DNA from: Branchiostoma floridae
Lineage: Eukaryota; Chordata; Leptocardii; Amphioxiformes; Branchiostomatidae
DNA length: 64,000 bases
Assembly: GCF_000003815.2 (NCBI RefSeq)
Contig: NC_049985.1
Coordinates: forward strand, 15,904,355-15,968,354
Direction of reading: 5' to 3'
Positions 1-11,193 of the stretch are shown here, in pieces (position 1 is the stretch's first letter; every line of letters starts with the position of its first letter). The notes beneath the pieces were generated by a model that was given only the letters and a program-made list of their open reading frames with translations, was not told the DNA's origin and did no database searches. A program made the position numbers and the translations under genes.

Positions 1-1
1 C

Positions 2-61
2 AATGATGACGTCAATGGTGCCGCAAGTGTGCTCGTAGCCCAAATGCTGAGGAGTGTGTAG
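2..61 (+). CDS. 3' end of an upstream gene (partial)
   Basis: The frame starting at base 2 reads 19 codons to a TAG at 59-61. Almost every codon begins with a purine (Asn-Asp-Asp-Val-Asn-Gly-Ala-Ala start, Gln-Met-Leu-Arg-Ser-Val end), a strong coding periodicity for so short a piece. The rest of the gene is left of the window, so no family can be named. Downstream sequence turns AT-rich at once, as expected of a 3'UTR, and AATAAA lies at 631-636. The exon's acceptor is not visible. It would run tail to tail with the - strand gene ending at 711. Coding status is inference from codon pattern only. Confidence 0.45.
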   Translation, partial: NDDVNGAASVLVAQMLRSV

Positions 62-710
62 TATTATTATGTATCATACTTATCTTGTACATGCATCTTT
101 GTACAGTGAGCAATCTTCAGTAGGTGAGCTCCTTAGACACATGATGTAGTTAGAAGTCTAAAATTTGCATACTTAATTCAATGGTTTTCCATGTTAGAAG
201 ATTCAAATTCTAAGAAGTTTGAACAATGATGTCTTTCCATCTTTATGCTAGATTAGACTAGGCAAATAATTGATTAAGTTGTGGTTTATAACTTTATACT
301 CAAGGTGACAAAGGCAATGTTGTTTCTTTATACACGGGCACATTTCAGTGATATACCTACTGTACTTTCAGCATTTGATTGATTGCAGCATTTGATGGTC
401 CATCGGGTTGCTGTGTAATGATGTTGGCATGCTATTGCATAAAATAACATTAGTTATATGTATTGTACATTTGTTGTTGTTCTGAATAGTTGTAGCTATG
501 TGGAAATATGTTACAAATGTTGCATAGTTGCTACGTAAAAACATGTTATAAATTATTAATTACAGGAAAACATGTTAGAAATGTGCCCAAGTTATTTACT
601 CCAGCAAAGCTTTTAAAACAGTTAAAAGTAAATAAAACTAGAAAGGCAGACATTTGCTCTTGATGTACCGTTTTACATGTACTGTTTTACATGTCAATGT
701 AGAAATTGAC
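62..710 (+). other. Probable 3'UTR and intergenic spacer
   Basis: AT-rich, no exon seen. AATAAA at 631-636 is the best poly(A) signal for the + strand gene ending at 61. Bases 637-661 match a fragment that recurs near 27940 (CTAGAAAGGC then GACATTTGCT), so the distal part is a dispersed repeat. Confidence 0.4.
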
Positions 711-1068
711 CTATTCCAAAACATCTTCCCACTCCAAAATGGATTCTAAGTTCATTCCAGCGTAAATGTCTTCTTCCCCAACTTCGGTCTGTTACTCCAT
801 CATATTCGTACTGAAATATAGCTGCCGATGACCACTGTTTGATTCACAGAATTCGAAACTACAAAGCTAAAAAGTTGTCTGAAACCCCGATCGCCAGATT
901 TTCCTTTGTTGATCTTTGTTCTTGACGAGCTTGGCTTGGAATCAAGACGCCGAAATACAGACAAAAAAATCGTGCCCACAGTTTCTATTAATTGTTGATA
1001 CTGTGCTCCAGTTGTCGACCAACCTGTATTTGACGTTCATAATCCTGAATCGGTGTTTGCACTTTCAT
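711..1068 (-). CDS. Candidate terminal exons encoding an ITAM-like cytoplasmic tail
   Basis: Two - strand segments join in phase 0. Segment 1068-1024 reads from an ATG through QTPIQDYERQIQ and stops at CAG|GTTGGT, a usable but weak donor. Segment 788-711 follows an AACAG acceptor that lacks a clear pyrimidine tract and reads 25 codons to TAG. The end is very acidic and contains EEDIYAGM, then NLESILE, then WEDVLE before the stop. That spacing (Y-x-x-M, seven residues, W-x-x-V) matches an ITAM, in which two Yxx(L/I) boxes are 6-8 residues apart, as in CD79A, with the second Tyr replaced by Trp. No transmembrane segment or extracellular domain was found upstream. A competing acceptor (TTTCAG at about 818) would open a different frame. 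The function is inference; the exon pair is a moderate call. Confidence 0.35.
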
Positions 1069-1339
1069 AAAAAGGCACTTTGTAACAAATAACCGAAAAC
1101 CGACGTTTCCAGAAGCAATGTTGTGACTCGCTTGGGATTTCACAAGCAGCACGGGGGAACAGTATTTTTTAAGAAAATACAAACACTTTTTTTTGGTCAA
1201 ATGAATAAAGTATGAAATCAAACACTCTGTAAATATGTGTCCTTTTTATTCATGCAACTTATCTGATAGATAATTGTGCAATTTTGTACGGTTTGATTAG
1301 AGCACAATTGCACCGCAAGTAGCATTTCCACCCATACTA

Positions 1340-1420
1340 TAATCGACTGTCCCGATGACCCGAGATGACCTCCAAGGCGCCGCCATTTTGCCAATCCGCG
1401 CTGCCGTCAGAACTAAACAC
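1340..1420 (-). promoter_or_regulatory. YY1/TISU-like start element with CCAAT box
   Basis: On the - strand this reads CAAAATGGCGGC (1390-1379), close to the YY1 site and to the TISU element found at start codons of genes with very short 5'UTRs. A CCAAT box (1391-1395) abuts it on the other strand. The ATG opens a 29-codon frame (MAAPWRSSRVIG...) that may be a first exon or a short upstream ORF. It lies 300 bp upstream of the ITAM-like exons and could be their promoter, but no spliced link was found. Confidence 0.35.
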
Positions 1421-1496
1421 AAACTTGCCAATTTCTCCTTGATTTCTCGCTAATTAATATTGTCTCAACATTTTCGAGGTTTCTTGACCATGCAAA

Positions 1497-1705
1497 AGTG
1501 AATTTCTACCGAAAACGATTAATATTGCCTTGCCGACTTTCGGTAAATTCGCCGAAAAAAATTGTTCACAAGCCGCGCGTTATATTAATTTTCTCTACCG
1601 CCAAGTACTCGCTCGCGAACTCTAAGATCTCGCGAAGTTCCGATTTGCCCAAACTCGCGAAATTAAGTGCTCGCGAACATAAATGAACTTTACAGTAATT
1701 ACGCA
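1497..1705. repeat. Old dispersed repeat with CTCGCGAA motifs
   Basis: The first 60 bases (ACCGAAAA, ATTGCC, GGTAAATTC) have a diverged partner at 28993-29052. The second half carries repeated CTCGCGAA or TCGCGAAGT motifs and ends with AACTTTACAGTAA, a layout typical of widespread invertebrate MITEs. Terminal repeats are too worn to define ends. Confidence 0.35.
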
Positions 1706-2833
1706 GTGTTTGCGTTTTCGAATTTCCGTAATTACGGCGATCTTTACCATGGTGGTACAATGTTATTGTAGACGTTTACCGTGGACTCAAATTATAAGGA
1801 CGGATTTAATAAAACCGCCTTGATTATTAGTATACTCTAAAAATTAATTAATAAAAGATTTTACCGGAATCAATTCTTGTCTTCCACTTACCGCCAAACA
1901 CGATAATGTTTTGTTTTGTTTGCAACAATCTCCTGTAATCACCTGCGAAAACTCGCACGCCGACGGGAAACACACCCTTGTAGTTAGTAATGAACTACAA
2001 AAAAAGCATCGTATATGTTGATCTTGCATAAATTTGACAGAAAGAGACAGTTGGCTCATTCGATCTTTAGGCGGGCACCTGATTTATAGACAACAAGTAT
2101 CAGGTTATTTTTGCTGTCAGTTTTCCTCTTTGCTGCTTGGCTGTCAAAGAATGATTGAATTTGCGTTCTGCGAAGTTTCAGACAGTCCGGCGCGGGCGGC
2201 ACGATCTTCAAACAGCCGCGATCTGTCAATCAAGATCGCGCATCGTGGGAGAGTGTACACTTGTAGTGGCCGTCCTCGGAGTTGCTGTTTCGCGCCCGAT
2301 GTATCAAATCGTATGATCTATAATTCAGTTACATCCAGATCCCAGATGACTATCGCTATTTTTGTTATAGCTCTCAAATTTTAGTCAAATCGTCGGCTTA
2401 ATCGCAAATCGCAGTTTGAACCCGCAGAGAAGTTGTGCTGCTAGCATTCTTGTTTGTGTACACGTGAGGTACGTTCGGGTCCAACATTTTTTTTTAGCTT
2501 GCGCTGTTCTTCATATTTTGCCGTATTTTTCTGTGTTCCGTGGATACATAAAAACGCTGACACAGTTTTGTAACATCGGATATCATTGCTAGCTTTTGAA
2601 ACTGCGTTACGATCATATACGAGTATTCATTTTGCTACGTAGATCGCAGTTTACAACTTACTTTCCCCTCCCATAAGCGCGCGGCATATCCATGTCAGCT
2701 ACGTATTTCGAGGGTCAACGACCTAATTCTACCGCAACATCGCAACGAAAACTCGCACACAGGAGGTGACAAATTGCTATTGTCTTGTGCCGGTGCAAAA
2801 TAAACATGAAACCTGACCCGATCTCATACATAT
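1706..2833. other. Noncoding, no gene seen
   Basis: Contains locally CpG-rich sequence (2190-2310) and short ORFs without splice sites or codon bias. Nothing supports a gene. Confidence 0.4.
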
Positions 2834-2975
2834 CATTAACGCTGACGCTGACTGGTCAGCGTTTGACTCTGACGAATTCTGACGGGCGTCTGACGATGTC
2901 TGACGGTTTCTGACCAGTCACTGACGATTTCTGACGCGTCAGTGACGATTTCTGACGCGTCACTGACGCTGACGG
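2834..2975. repeat. CTGACG-type minisatellite
   Basis: About twenty imperfect copies of CTGACG / TTCTGACG follow each other, including duplicated blocks such as GATTTCTGACGCGTCA. It directly precedes a run of ACCTGCA motifs and a hAT-like end, so it is probably the inside of that element. Confidence 0.7.
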
Positions 2976-3088
2976 GTGTTAACTATGGCGCGATCGCCGC
3001 TGTAGGTGCAGGTAGACATCAGAAATACCTGCACAGCTCCTATTTTACCTGCACTAACCTGCATATGCAGGTGGTATTTTGAGCCCTG
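2976..3088 (-). mobile_element. hAT-like transposon end
   Basis: Read on the - strand the segment begins CAGGGCTCAAAATACC, a typical animal hAT terminus, followed by subterminal repeats of TGCAGGT. No matching opposite end was found within 700 bp upstream, so this is a solo end or truncated nonautonomous copy. Confidence 0.45.
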
Positions 3089-4158
3089 GGTTACGTATAC
3101 AGGCATGTATCATGCAATACACATAGAAGTTGGGATGACAAACAATACTAAACTGAAATAGGTTGTATTTCTAATCTAACTATCACTTACAAGCAGCTTG
3201 TGACATTGAGCAGAATGTTTTTGGCAATTGAAATCAGACATGCTAATTATGTGTTTTAGGAATAAGTAGTATATAACATCTATCATACCTGTGTGACGGA
3301 ACCTGCATTTTAATCACAGTTGCAAGCCTGAATAGTGATTGAGGTGGCAAATTGATGACAATATGTTTGTTACTTCAATTAAGCCACACACAAGCCAAAA
3401 CATCTTGATTAATGTGTAAAATCTTAATTGGTGATAAAATTACCTCTTGGGATAAGTCATCTACAGTCTTTTCCCTTAAGAAACATTTCAGTGATACTCG
3501 AGATTTAATACATATTGGCAAGTCATTTCAAAAGGACAAACAGACCCAGACATGTGGAGCCAGTAGACAAACTTTGACATTATAAAGTTCCAGATGAACA
3601 GAAAATAGACAGTGGGACAATTCATCTCCATATGATAGTAAATCAACCTTATCTTTCAGATATATCACAGAGAATATAGTTGCATGAAAACTTATTCCCC
3701 CCCTCACATTTAGGCTTATTTGGTAAAATGAGGGGTTAAAGCGGGGTTGTAATTTAACAATTTAACAAGACAAAGACATACATCAGCACACATCAAAATT
3801 CATAAAGACTTTAATACAAAAGAATACAACTAAATGAAAGACTTTTACCCCAATATATTCGATGTGTATCAAGTTTCAAATTCTTGGGAGGAGTCTCCTG
3901 CAAGGAAAACTCTAACAGTTACAAATTAAAGTATGTATGTTCAAGTTAATAATACAAGACAGGAGAGTCCAGTCCTGGGAACTGCCCAACATGAGACTTA
4001 ACCTGTGATGGATGGGTAGTCATAAATGTTTGACCTCTATTCAGCCGAGTTCAGGTCAGAATATGAGAGTACCTCAAGGTTTGGCTGGGAATTGAACCGT
4101 TCAAGGCTGCCTTGTCATACAACATCAATGTGACCAGAAACCACATGTTCCATTAGAG
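3089..4158. other. Noncoding; possible 3'UTR of the - strand gene ending at 4159
   Basis: AT-rich, no exon seen. On the - strand an ATTAAA poly(A) variant lies at 3816-3811, about 345 bp beyond the stop codon at 4159. Confidence 0.35.
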
Positions 4159-4340
4159 TCACCTTTGATGTCCTTTCCACTTGATTAGCTCCAAACTTGT
4201 GTGTAACTCCAAACCTAAGCCATTCGCTCCAAACATGAAGGGGATATTCATTTTCACTCTGCTGTTGTCGAAAGCATTTTCTACTGCGTCAGATACCTTA
4301 TCCTTATAGATGATCTTCAAGTGTGGAAATCCTCGGTGCT
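4159..4340 (-). CDS. Candidate terminal exon of an unidentified gene
   Basis: The - strand acceptor ACTGTTTCAG is followed by an open frame (entered with two bases, so the preceding exon ends in phase 1) of 59 codons and TGA at 4161-4159. The peptide begins HRGFPHLKIIYKDKVSD, contains NIPFMFGANGLGLEL and ends LELIKWKGHQR. The other two frames from this acceptor close within 12 codons. Composition is that of a globular protein, with no signal, membrane segment or known motif. An ATTAAA signal follows downstream. No preceding exon with a phase-1 donor was identified in the next 2 kb, so the gene may have long introns. I do not recognise the family. Confidence 0.5.
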
Positions 4341-6383
4341 CTGAAACAGTTTGACTTCAAACATACATCAGCAGCACATGATCAATACCTGTGACAAAAA
4401 CTACGATACAGGCTTAGTCACAGTGGCAAAACTTCTATCCTCATGGTATTTCCTGGTCATTCAGTTGTGCTTGTCAAATCTAAGGTCGTCATCTTGTGCA
4501 TCTAAGTTTCATTGGCTGGAAAGGGCAAGTGCATGTTTGTACAGGGAGTGGATTATGCGTATAATGGCTTTTCAGCTTGGGCTAACCTCAATTTCACAAT
4601 GTCACAGCATTCAGCACCAAGGAGAGACACCAAGTCAAGCTGAACTCCCCAGGGCATTGCCAGACTTCAAGTGTGTTAAGTAGTGACTGTATCTAGTCAG
4701 TCAGGATCATGAACTTGAACCAATCTCATTGAACTTAAACATAGTTTAAAATGAGCCCTTTAAACAACTTTTTACACCAAAAACATTTTAAAGGCTGTTA
4801 ACTCTGATGGCCAATCAGACAGATTGTCTTTCTGGTCTGCTGATCATAAAACCCTTGAGACATTTGTGATTTTTTTTCTGGATCACAAAATATCATTATT
4901 ATCATATTCAGAGTACATGCATGGTGGGTATGCCTTTCTACCTAAAGTTAACTTCCATGTGATCATCATCACCATGACCGTTTTGCTGCACCATGAGAAA
5001 CTATATTAAGTTGCTTCCATTTATTTTTGTGGCAAGCATGGTAAAAGTGAATTATTGGTTTTGATGAAAGTAGGCCATTGCAATAATGCAGAGTATTATT
5101 TATGCTTTCTAACCAAGAAGCAGACCTTCACCCTCATATACCACTACACTGAAAGTAAACCTACATTTTGTGCCATCTGACAAACTACTCCAAACCTTTA
5201 AACATTAAATGTATGTGGTTATGTCTTGTGGGATAGTAACAGAAATGCAATCTCACATCATTCTATTATTTCTGAATGGGAGCCAAGTTTTCTACACATT
5301 CTAACACATTTTTGATTGGTTCTGGGAAGAACACTTCTCAAATGTACACACTAAGTTTGCTCAACGTAGACCTGTGGTACGGAAGGTCAACGCTCATTTC
5401 CAATCTTCCTTCCGGCAATCTTTCAAAGTCTTAAAAAGCAGCATTAAGTGTGCTGTGAGTAGTAGAGAGGAATGATTAGATTCTATTCAATCTGGTTGTT
5501 ACAGTAACAGTGGCCCTCCTGAGTCCACTTGCTGCGGACTAATCAGCACCAAGGACAGCACTTTGACACACCAAAAATGTCTTTATGTTCTTGGAGCTTG
5601 AAGTTCAATACTGCTCACATTGATTGATACAAGCTTAAAACAAAATCAAGGTATGGTAGTGTAAAAGCTGATGACAAGCCCTCTACACTGTATTTCTTAA
5701 CATTTACATTATCCCCTCTTTCACTGCATCTTTCTAAGTTATAAAATATCAATCAACATTCAACACTATGGATTGGACAGTTTAATTACTTTGACAATTT
5801 AGAGAAAATTGTTGATTTTTATACAAAGACAATTACTACAATGTCTCTACTAAAGCACCTTTGGTTGCCTTATTCTTTGTTCTTCTGATAAGTAGAAATT
5901 TGGGTTTATTGATCAGTATTTTGACCTTGCTAGAACCTGAATGACGGTTTATCAAATTTTTACTTCAGGCTACCCCAAGTTAAAAAAAGCACCACTTTAT
6001 CAAGCTTTAGCCCTTGACTTTATGTCCTACTGTCAAATCAGTATGCTGGTAGTGCGGAGTCAGTGCTGTAAAGGTAAAGGCCACTACGGATAATAAAAAG
6101 AGTCTGCATGCACGACAGAACCTTTAACATGAGAACTTTCTCATCATTTCAAAATGGTCATAAACCACATATGGGATGTAAAAACTATACTGATGGAGAA
6201 TATGAACATGAACTTGACCATATTGCTATATTTATCCCATTTTTGTTTCCATATGTCCTTAACCAGTTAATGGGATACAAAAAAGATATGATAGGAAGCC
6301 TGCAGAGCTGCGAAACAAGGGAAAGAAAGAACGAACTCAACAGAATAACCAAAATTAAACCTGCAGTAATCTGTATTTTATGG
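4341..6383. other. Noncoding, no gene seen
   Basis: No exon with matching splice sites was found on either strand. A GC-balanced unique patch at 5385-5560 is the only stretch that stands out. Confidence 0.4.
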
Positions 6384-7839
6384 AGACAATGCTGAAAATA
6401 GGCAATGAAGAGCAAGGTCTTTGCCTAAATAGTGGTAAATCCAAAGGGTATTTCCCTTAAGAAGATCCCCAAATAATAAAGATGAATTACCAGGTAACAG
6501 CTCAGTAGAATCAAACCATTAACTTTTTCAGTATCTCATTCAATGGAAGCCAACGTTGACAACAAGTAATGATCGAAGGGCAAGGAAATAGCGATAATTT
6601 CAAATATTTAGGGTATTTCCTTAAAAAGATCCCCCATAAATAGGAAAAGAAATGTACAATTTAATGTTCAAGTTTATCTGATCTTGCTCACACCACCACT
6701 GGCCGTTACGGTGAAAACGTCCTATAATGGGTGAATGGTAGTGAAAGTACGGTTAAAATCGGTACTCTGATTGTTCTGAGTCAAAGTCACCCCTTTTATG
6801 TTTACTCTGCAAGGGGTTAATTTTGAGCAATTATCACATATTTTGAGTAGATTATGCAAGGATGGGGTGAAATGCCAAGTGTTTACTTTGCACCAGAACA
6901 CAATAGAAAATTCACCGTGTTTCACCCCGCTGAAATTAACACCTCCGGTGAAAGGTGTCATCGTACGGGCGCACGCAACTCCATAGACAAAGAAACATAC
7001 CATCGGTAGCTCGCCGCTTTCTAGCCGGTGCTGGGAGTGTAGAACGCCCGCCCAGTTCATCAGCACAAGCTGGGGAAATTTTACCGCTGTTGGTTGGTAT
7101 TAGACCCTATCCACACTATTTAAAAAAATCAATCGAAAACCGTGGTAACATCGTGGGGAGTTTTGCTACCAGAATGTTTCTTTTCCCGAAAAATGACGGA
7201 AAACCAGCATGGCATGCATACAACGTCCTTGGGCATACCATACCATGAGAGTCACCTAACGTAACCTTCCCATACTGTGTTCGGAAAACACCATGATTTT
7301 GAGCAACTTTGGATCATAGTTTGTATATCATAAAAATAAAGAAAATGGAAAAACTGGTGCAAAAATATCAGATCTAAGTGATTTTTAACCTCCTTGGATC
7401 TACCAAGCGACGCTGGCTGGCGAGGCGAGGTACCGGACTGGACTGGCGGTCATGCAGCTTCTACCCGGCCCGAATCATCCATGCAGGAAAATCTTCCAAT
7501 AACTCATAGTTTTACAGCATGTGCAACACTAGGAAATATATTCTACGTCTTTTTTAGATCCTCTGAGTAAGTTTTGTTGTTGTTGTTGTCGGGAGCCGTA
7601 ATTTTCCGTGGCCGTATCTTGACATTCCCAGCTTAAATTCTCCCATAAATGCGGATATAAATGCATGCTTTCTCGAAAGACTATTGTAATTGTGTATTTC
7701 TTTACGAGAATATTGCAATGTAATTGTGGAATATAGCGTTTTTGTGCGTAGAAATGTAACATTTTTCATACAAAGAAATTTTGTTTGACGCGCGGGTGGG
7801 CGCAAGGCATCATGGGGCAGCAAAGAAAGAATTCTGCAG

Positions 7840-8085
7840 CTCGACCAATCAGAGCGCAGATCATAGCGGGGAACTCCCTACAGCTGTATGATCAACCAAT
7901 CAGAGGTGCGTATTCCGGTCACGTGCACGTCTTGCGAGCTTGCAGATGCTGAGCGGGCGTCATGGCGGCCGGAGTCGATTTAGCGCCGTATTTGACTGGG
8001 AAAACGCCCGGACACGATGTTTTATCATGTTTTAAAATGTGTTTTATAAGTTTACTAGACGCGCTTAGATGTCTGAGCTCTTGAT
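7840..8085 (+). promoter_or_regulatory. Promoter-like cassette and short ORF inside the transposon
   Basis: Two CCAAT boxes in the context CCAATCAGAG (about 7845 and 7895), an E-box CACGTG (7920-7925) and a TISU-like GTCATGGCGGCC precede an ORF from ATG 7962 to TGA 8084 (MAAGVDLAPYLTGKTPG... start, 40 codons). The first 22 codons have coding-like composition, the rest is T-rich. No clear donor is visible. This looks like a captured host promoter and first exon, or the element's own promoter. The protein is not recognised. Confidence 0.35.
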
Positions 8086-8208
8086 ACAAAAGAGGGTTAG
8101 TCTCCTTGTCAGATACAAGTCCTGTCATGGCGCTCTCGATTTCAGAATGAAAAATTAATTACTAGCAAGCATGCGGCAAATCAAACTTTGGTTCCGACCC
8201 AGAAATAT

Positions 8209-8415
8209 GTGACTGGGTCGCAAGCGTAAAAAAAATCCTGGAACTAGGCGGGCAGTCTTCAGTCCCAGTGCCGTTACAGATAACGCCGAGCTGTAACCGT
8301 TAAAATTTACCCGGCGTGCGGAGCTAGAGGGAGCGTAAAAAATTCCCGGCTTGCGCTGAGGAACTGGGCGGGCAGACTTCTGTCCCAGTGCCGTAAACTG
8401 GACAGCGCCGGGCAC
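8209..8415. repeat. Imperfect direct repeat pair within the transposon
   Basis: A block with GCGTAAAAAA, GGAACT(A/G)GGCGGGCAG, CTTC(A/T)GTCCCAGTGCCGT and GCGCCG occurs at about 8223-8292 and again at 8334-8410, roughly 115 bp apart. Confidence 0.6.
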
Positions 8416-9400
8416 GTCGCTAGCTCGTGAAAGAACACACGCAATAACGTAATTGCTGTTTGTTTTACTAGGGGTGAAACCTTCATTTCACCATGTTTTA
8501 CTCTTTTGTCACGTAGGTGCAAGATTCGTTTTCACCCCTCCATATTTACATGGGAACAATGCGAATCCGGGTGACACATTTTCACCGTAGTTCACCGTGT
8601 TTCACCAACATTCACCCATTATAGGACGTTTTCACCGTAACGGCCAGTGGTGGTGTCAGTTACAGATAATGTTGACATTAGGTCATGAAGGGCAAGGTCT
8701 TTATCCAAGTAGCAATGATTCCAGACGTATTGCCCTAAATAAAAAGATCCCAAAAGAATGAACAGGGTAAGCAATGTAGACTTTAAACTTGAATTTTTAT
8801 TCAGTTGCAGACAATCCCGACCACAGGGAATGAAGACCGAGGTCTTTATCCAAGTAGCAATGATTCCAGAGGGGCTTCCCTGAAAAGATCCCAAAGGAAT
8901 AAAGAGGGAAAGAAATGCAGAATTCAACATTCAACTGTATTTGTATTTTATTCAGTGGAAGCTAATGCTGACGACAGGTATTGAAGGCCAATGTCTTTAT
9001 CCAAATAGTAATGATTCCAGATAATTAGGGTATTTCCTTAAAAAGATCCCCCAAAGAATAATAGGGGAATAGAATGTAAATTTTTCAACTTTAGTTGTAT
9101 TTTATTCAGTTGCAGACTTAAAAATAAAGGGCAAGGTCTTTGTCCAAATAGCAATGATTCCAGAGGGTATTGCCCTGAATAAAAAGATTCCCAAAGAATA
9201 AACAAGGAAAGATTTATGTAGACTTTAAACTTGAATTCTTATTCGGTTGCAGACACTGCTGACCACAGGAAACAGAGGCCAGTGTCTTTATCCAAGTCGT
9301 GATGCATCCAGAGGGTCTCATGGTTCATGGCAGGGTATTGTCTCATCCAGAGGGTATTTCCCTGAAAAGAGCCCCAAACTTTACAAGAGGATTCCAATAA

Positions 9401-11193
9401 AGCAGGACAGTTGTGTTCCAGATGGGATGTCCCACAAAGCTGTCCCATAAAGGATCCCCATACGGCCAGACTTCCTGATGGTGCTCAGCATCTGACCACT
9501 GCAACTAGATTTACGGGGACAAGAAAATCAATGGCTGTCAGCAGAAGGACAACAACTACATGATAAAAACCTTACTCTCACACCTGGGCCCTGCAAATCA
9601 GCAAGTCAGCACTATTGCAAAACAAATCAGGGAGGGAATGACATTTGTAAGTTTAAAAAATGCGAGTATAAACTTTTGTCTCTTCTTAAACTTTAATGAG
9701 TGTTCTGGAAACCTTAAATAGGAAAACTTACGTTTGTTTTAAAATTTTAGTTCAATTCATTTTCCTCACTGCCTGAGCTGAGATATTTCTAAATGTCTAT
9801 TAACTGTATGCAGCTTGTTAAGTATCTTAGCAAGAAAGTTCATCTGTGTTGGCAAATGACATTATGGATAAACTAAACTTAAACTGCCCAAATTGATTGG
9901 AACTTGATAAGTAATACATCATCAAAGTTGAGCAGCTTTGAAGTAATACAAAATTACATACATGCACCTTGGCCCAAAATAGGGCACATCATACTAAATT
10001 ACAATATCCCTTGCACAATTGGTTTCATGACCAACAAACAAAATACCACATCAAATGGTACAATTGTGCTCACAAATCTGCAGAATGTCTATCTATTTGT
10101 ATGATATGGCTTAAAACAGACAAAATGAGTTGTATGCACATTGATGATTGTATTGGTATGGCCTAACTGCACTTTTACCACAGGACATCCATCATTGGAC
10201 AAACCAGTCACAACTAGTTCCAGGGATAGAGTGCACCTGTTCACAGGCCTCTCAAGGGGGGAGGGGGGTGACATTAGTAAAGTTTGGTGTATTCCAAGTA
10301 ATACAAGCCAGGCAGAGAAAGTCAGTCATAAAAACTTAATTTTTTGCTTTAATAGGGCCATGTAATTTAATTACTTGCTTCTGGAACTTTTCAATTGAAC
10401 GAAATAAGCAATTATAATGTACTGGTAGATTGGAATCCCATACTTAAAAGCAGGCAGACTCAAATCTTTAACATCACACTCACAACATAGCATTATTTTG
10501 CATGTCACTAGACAATATAAGGAAAACATATCCAGTTACCTCTTCTTAATACATGGCTGCATTTGCATCTTTATATACTTGATAACTGTAGTTTGTGTCC
10601 TCTTCTTGTTGTGTGTCTTGGGGACCAAACAAATCTGTCTGGATCTTAAAGAAGTATCAGTGCTATGCCTACAAAAAGTCATTAACTTTTGCCATGCATT
10701 TAGTAATTCCGACATCCTCTACAGTTATTGTGTGTTCATTCGTTCTAAATCAATAAAGAAAGGTCTATTTGTATTATAGTATGTGGACTCATAACTCGAT
10801 ATGATCTGAAATAGTAATATCTGAATCCAAATCTCAACCTCCATTTGTTAAGAATCTGACCTGTACGTTCCCAGGTGGTGCCGAAAACAGCAGTGAACAA
10901 TTATGGAAATGACCAGATTTGAAAAGTAACTGAATAATTCATTTCGGTCAGCACAGCTGGAGGTAGTGGCCAATGTTGGAGGCTGACTTGTCCACAAAGT
11001 CAAAGGTTTTGATTAATGGTGCTAACTCGAGATTCTATATTTTCATAAGGAATTATTTATAGGGTCTGAGACTAGGATGTTATGCCTTTGAAGACTAGAT
11101 GCTTAGAAATTATCTCTTTAGAGTCAACTAAAAGAAACCAAAGCAGAAAATGACTGTGAAAAGTTAAAAAAGAAAAGTTAAAAAAGATAAGTT
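9401..11193. other. Noncoding, no gene seen
   Basis: AT-rich with short ORFs only. An A-rich run with three GTTAA(A) repeats lies at 11158-11196. Confidence 0.4.

Larger units (their letters stand above)
6691..8655. mobile_element. Nonautonomous DNA transposon with perfect 47-bp terminal inverted repeats
   Basis: The left end begins CACCACCACTGGCCGTTACG and continues for 47 bases that reappear exactly, reverse-complemented, at the right end. Beyond the perfect part both ends carry subterminal TTCACCG / CGGTGAAA motifs. TCA occurs on both sides (6688-6690 and 8656-8658). A 3-bp duplication and CAC terminus suggest an EnSpm/CACTA-like or other 3-bp-duplicating superfamily. No transposase-like ORF is visible in the 1965 bp. 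Perfect terminal repeats suggest recent activity. The interior holds a promoter-like cassette (7840-8085) and a pair of direct repeats (8209-8415). Confidence 0.8.
6384..9400. repeat. Satellite-like tandem array, unit about 135-160 bp, split by a transposon
   Basis: Seven diverged units share GGGCAAGGTCTTTATCC, AATGATTCCAGAGGGTATT, AAAAGATCCC(C)AAA, AATAAA(C/G)AGGGAAAG and TTATTCAGTTGCAGAC. The key block recurs near 6410, 6575, 8690, 8838, 8974, 9128 and 9272. Two units lie left of 6690 and five right of 8656; the gap is the inserted element. Open frames across the array lack conserved protein sequence between units, so it is treated as noncoding. Confidence 0.75.

Noticed and set aside
9239-9450. 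Repeat-containing protein in the 6.4-9.4 kb array
   Set aside because: Frames are not conserved between units; unit length varies by non-multiples of three.
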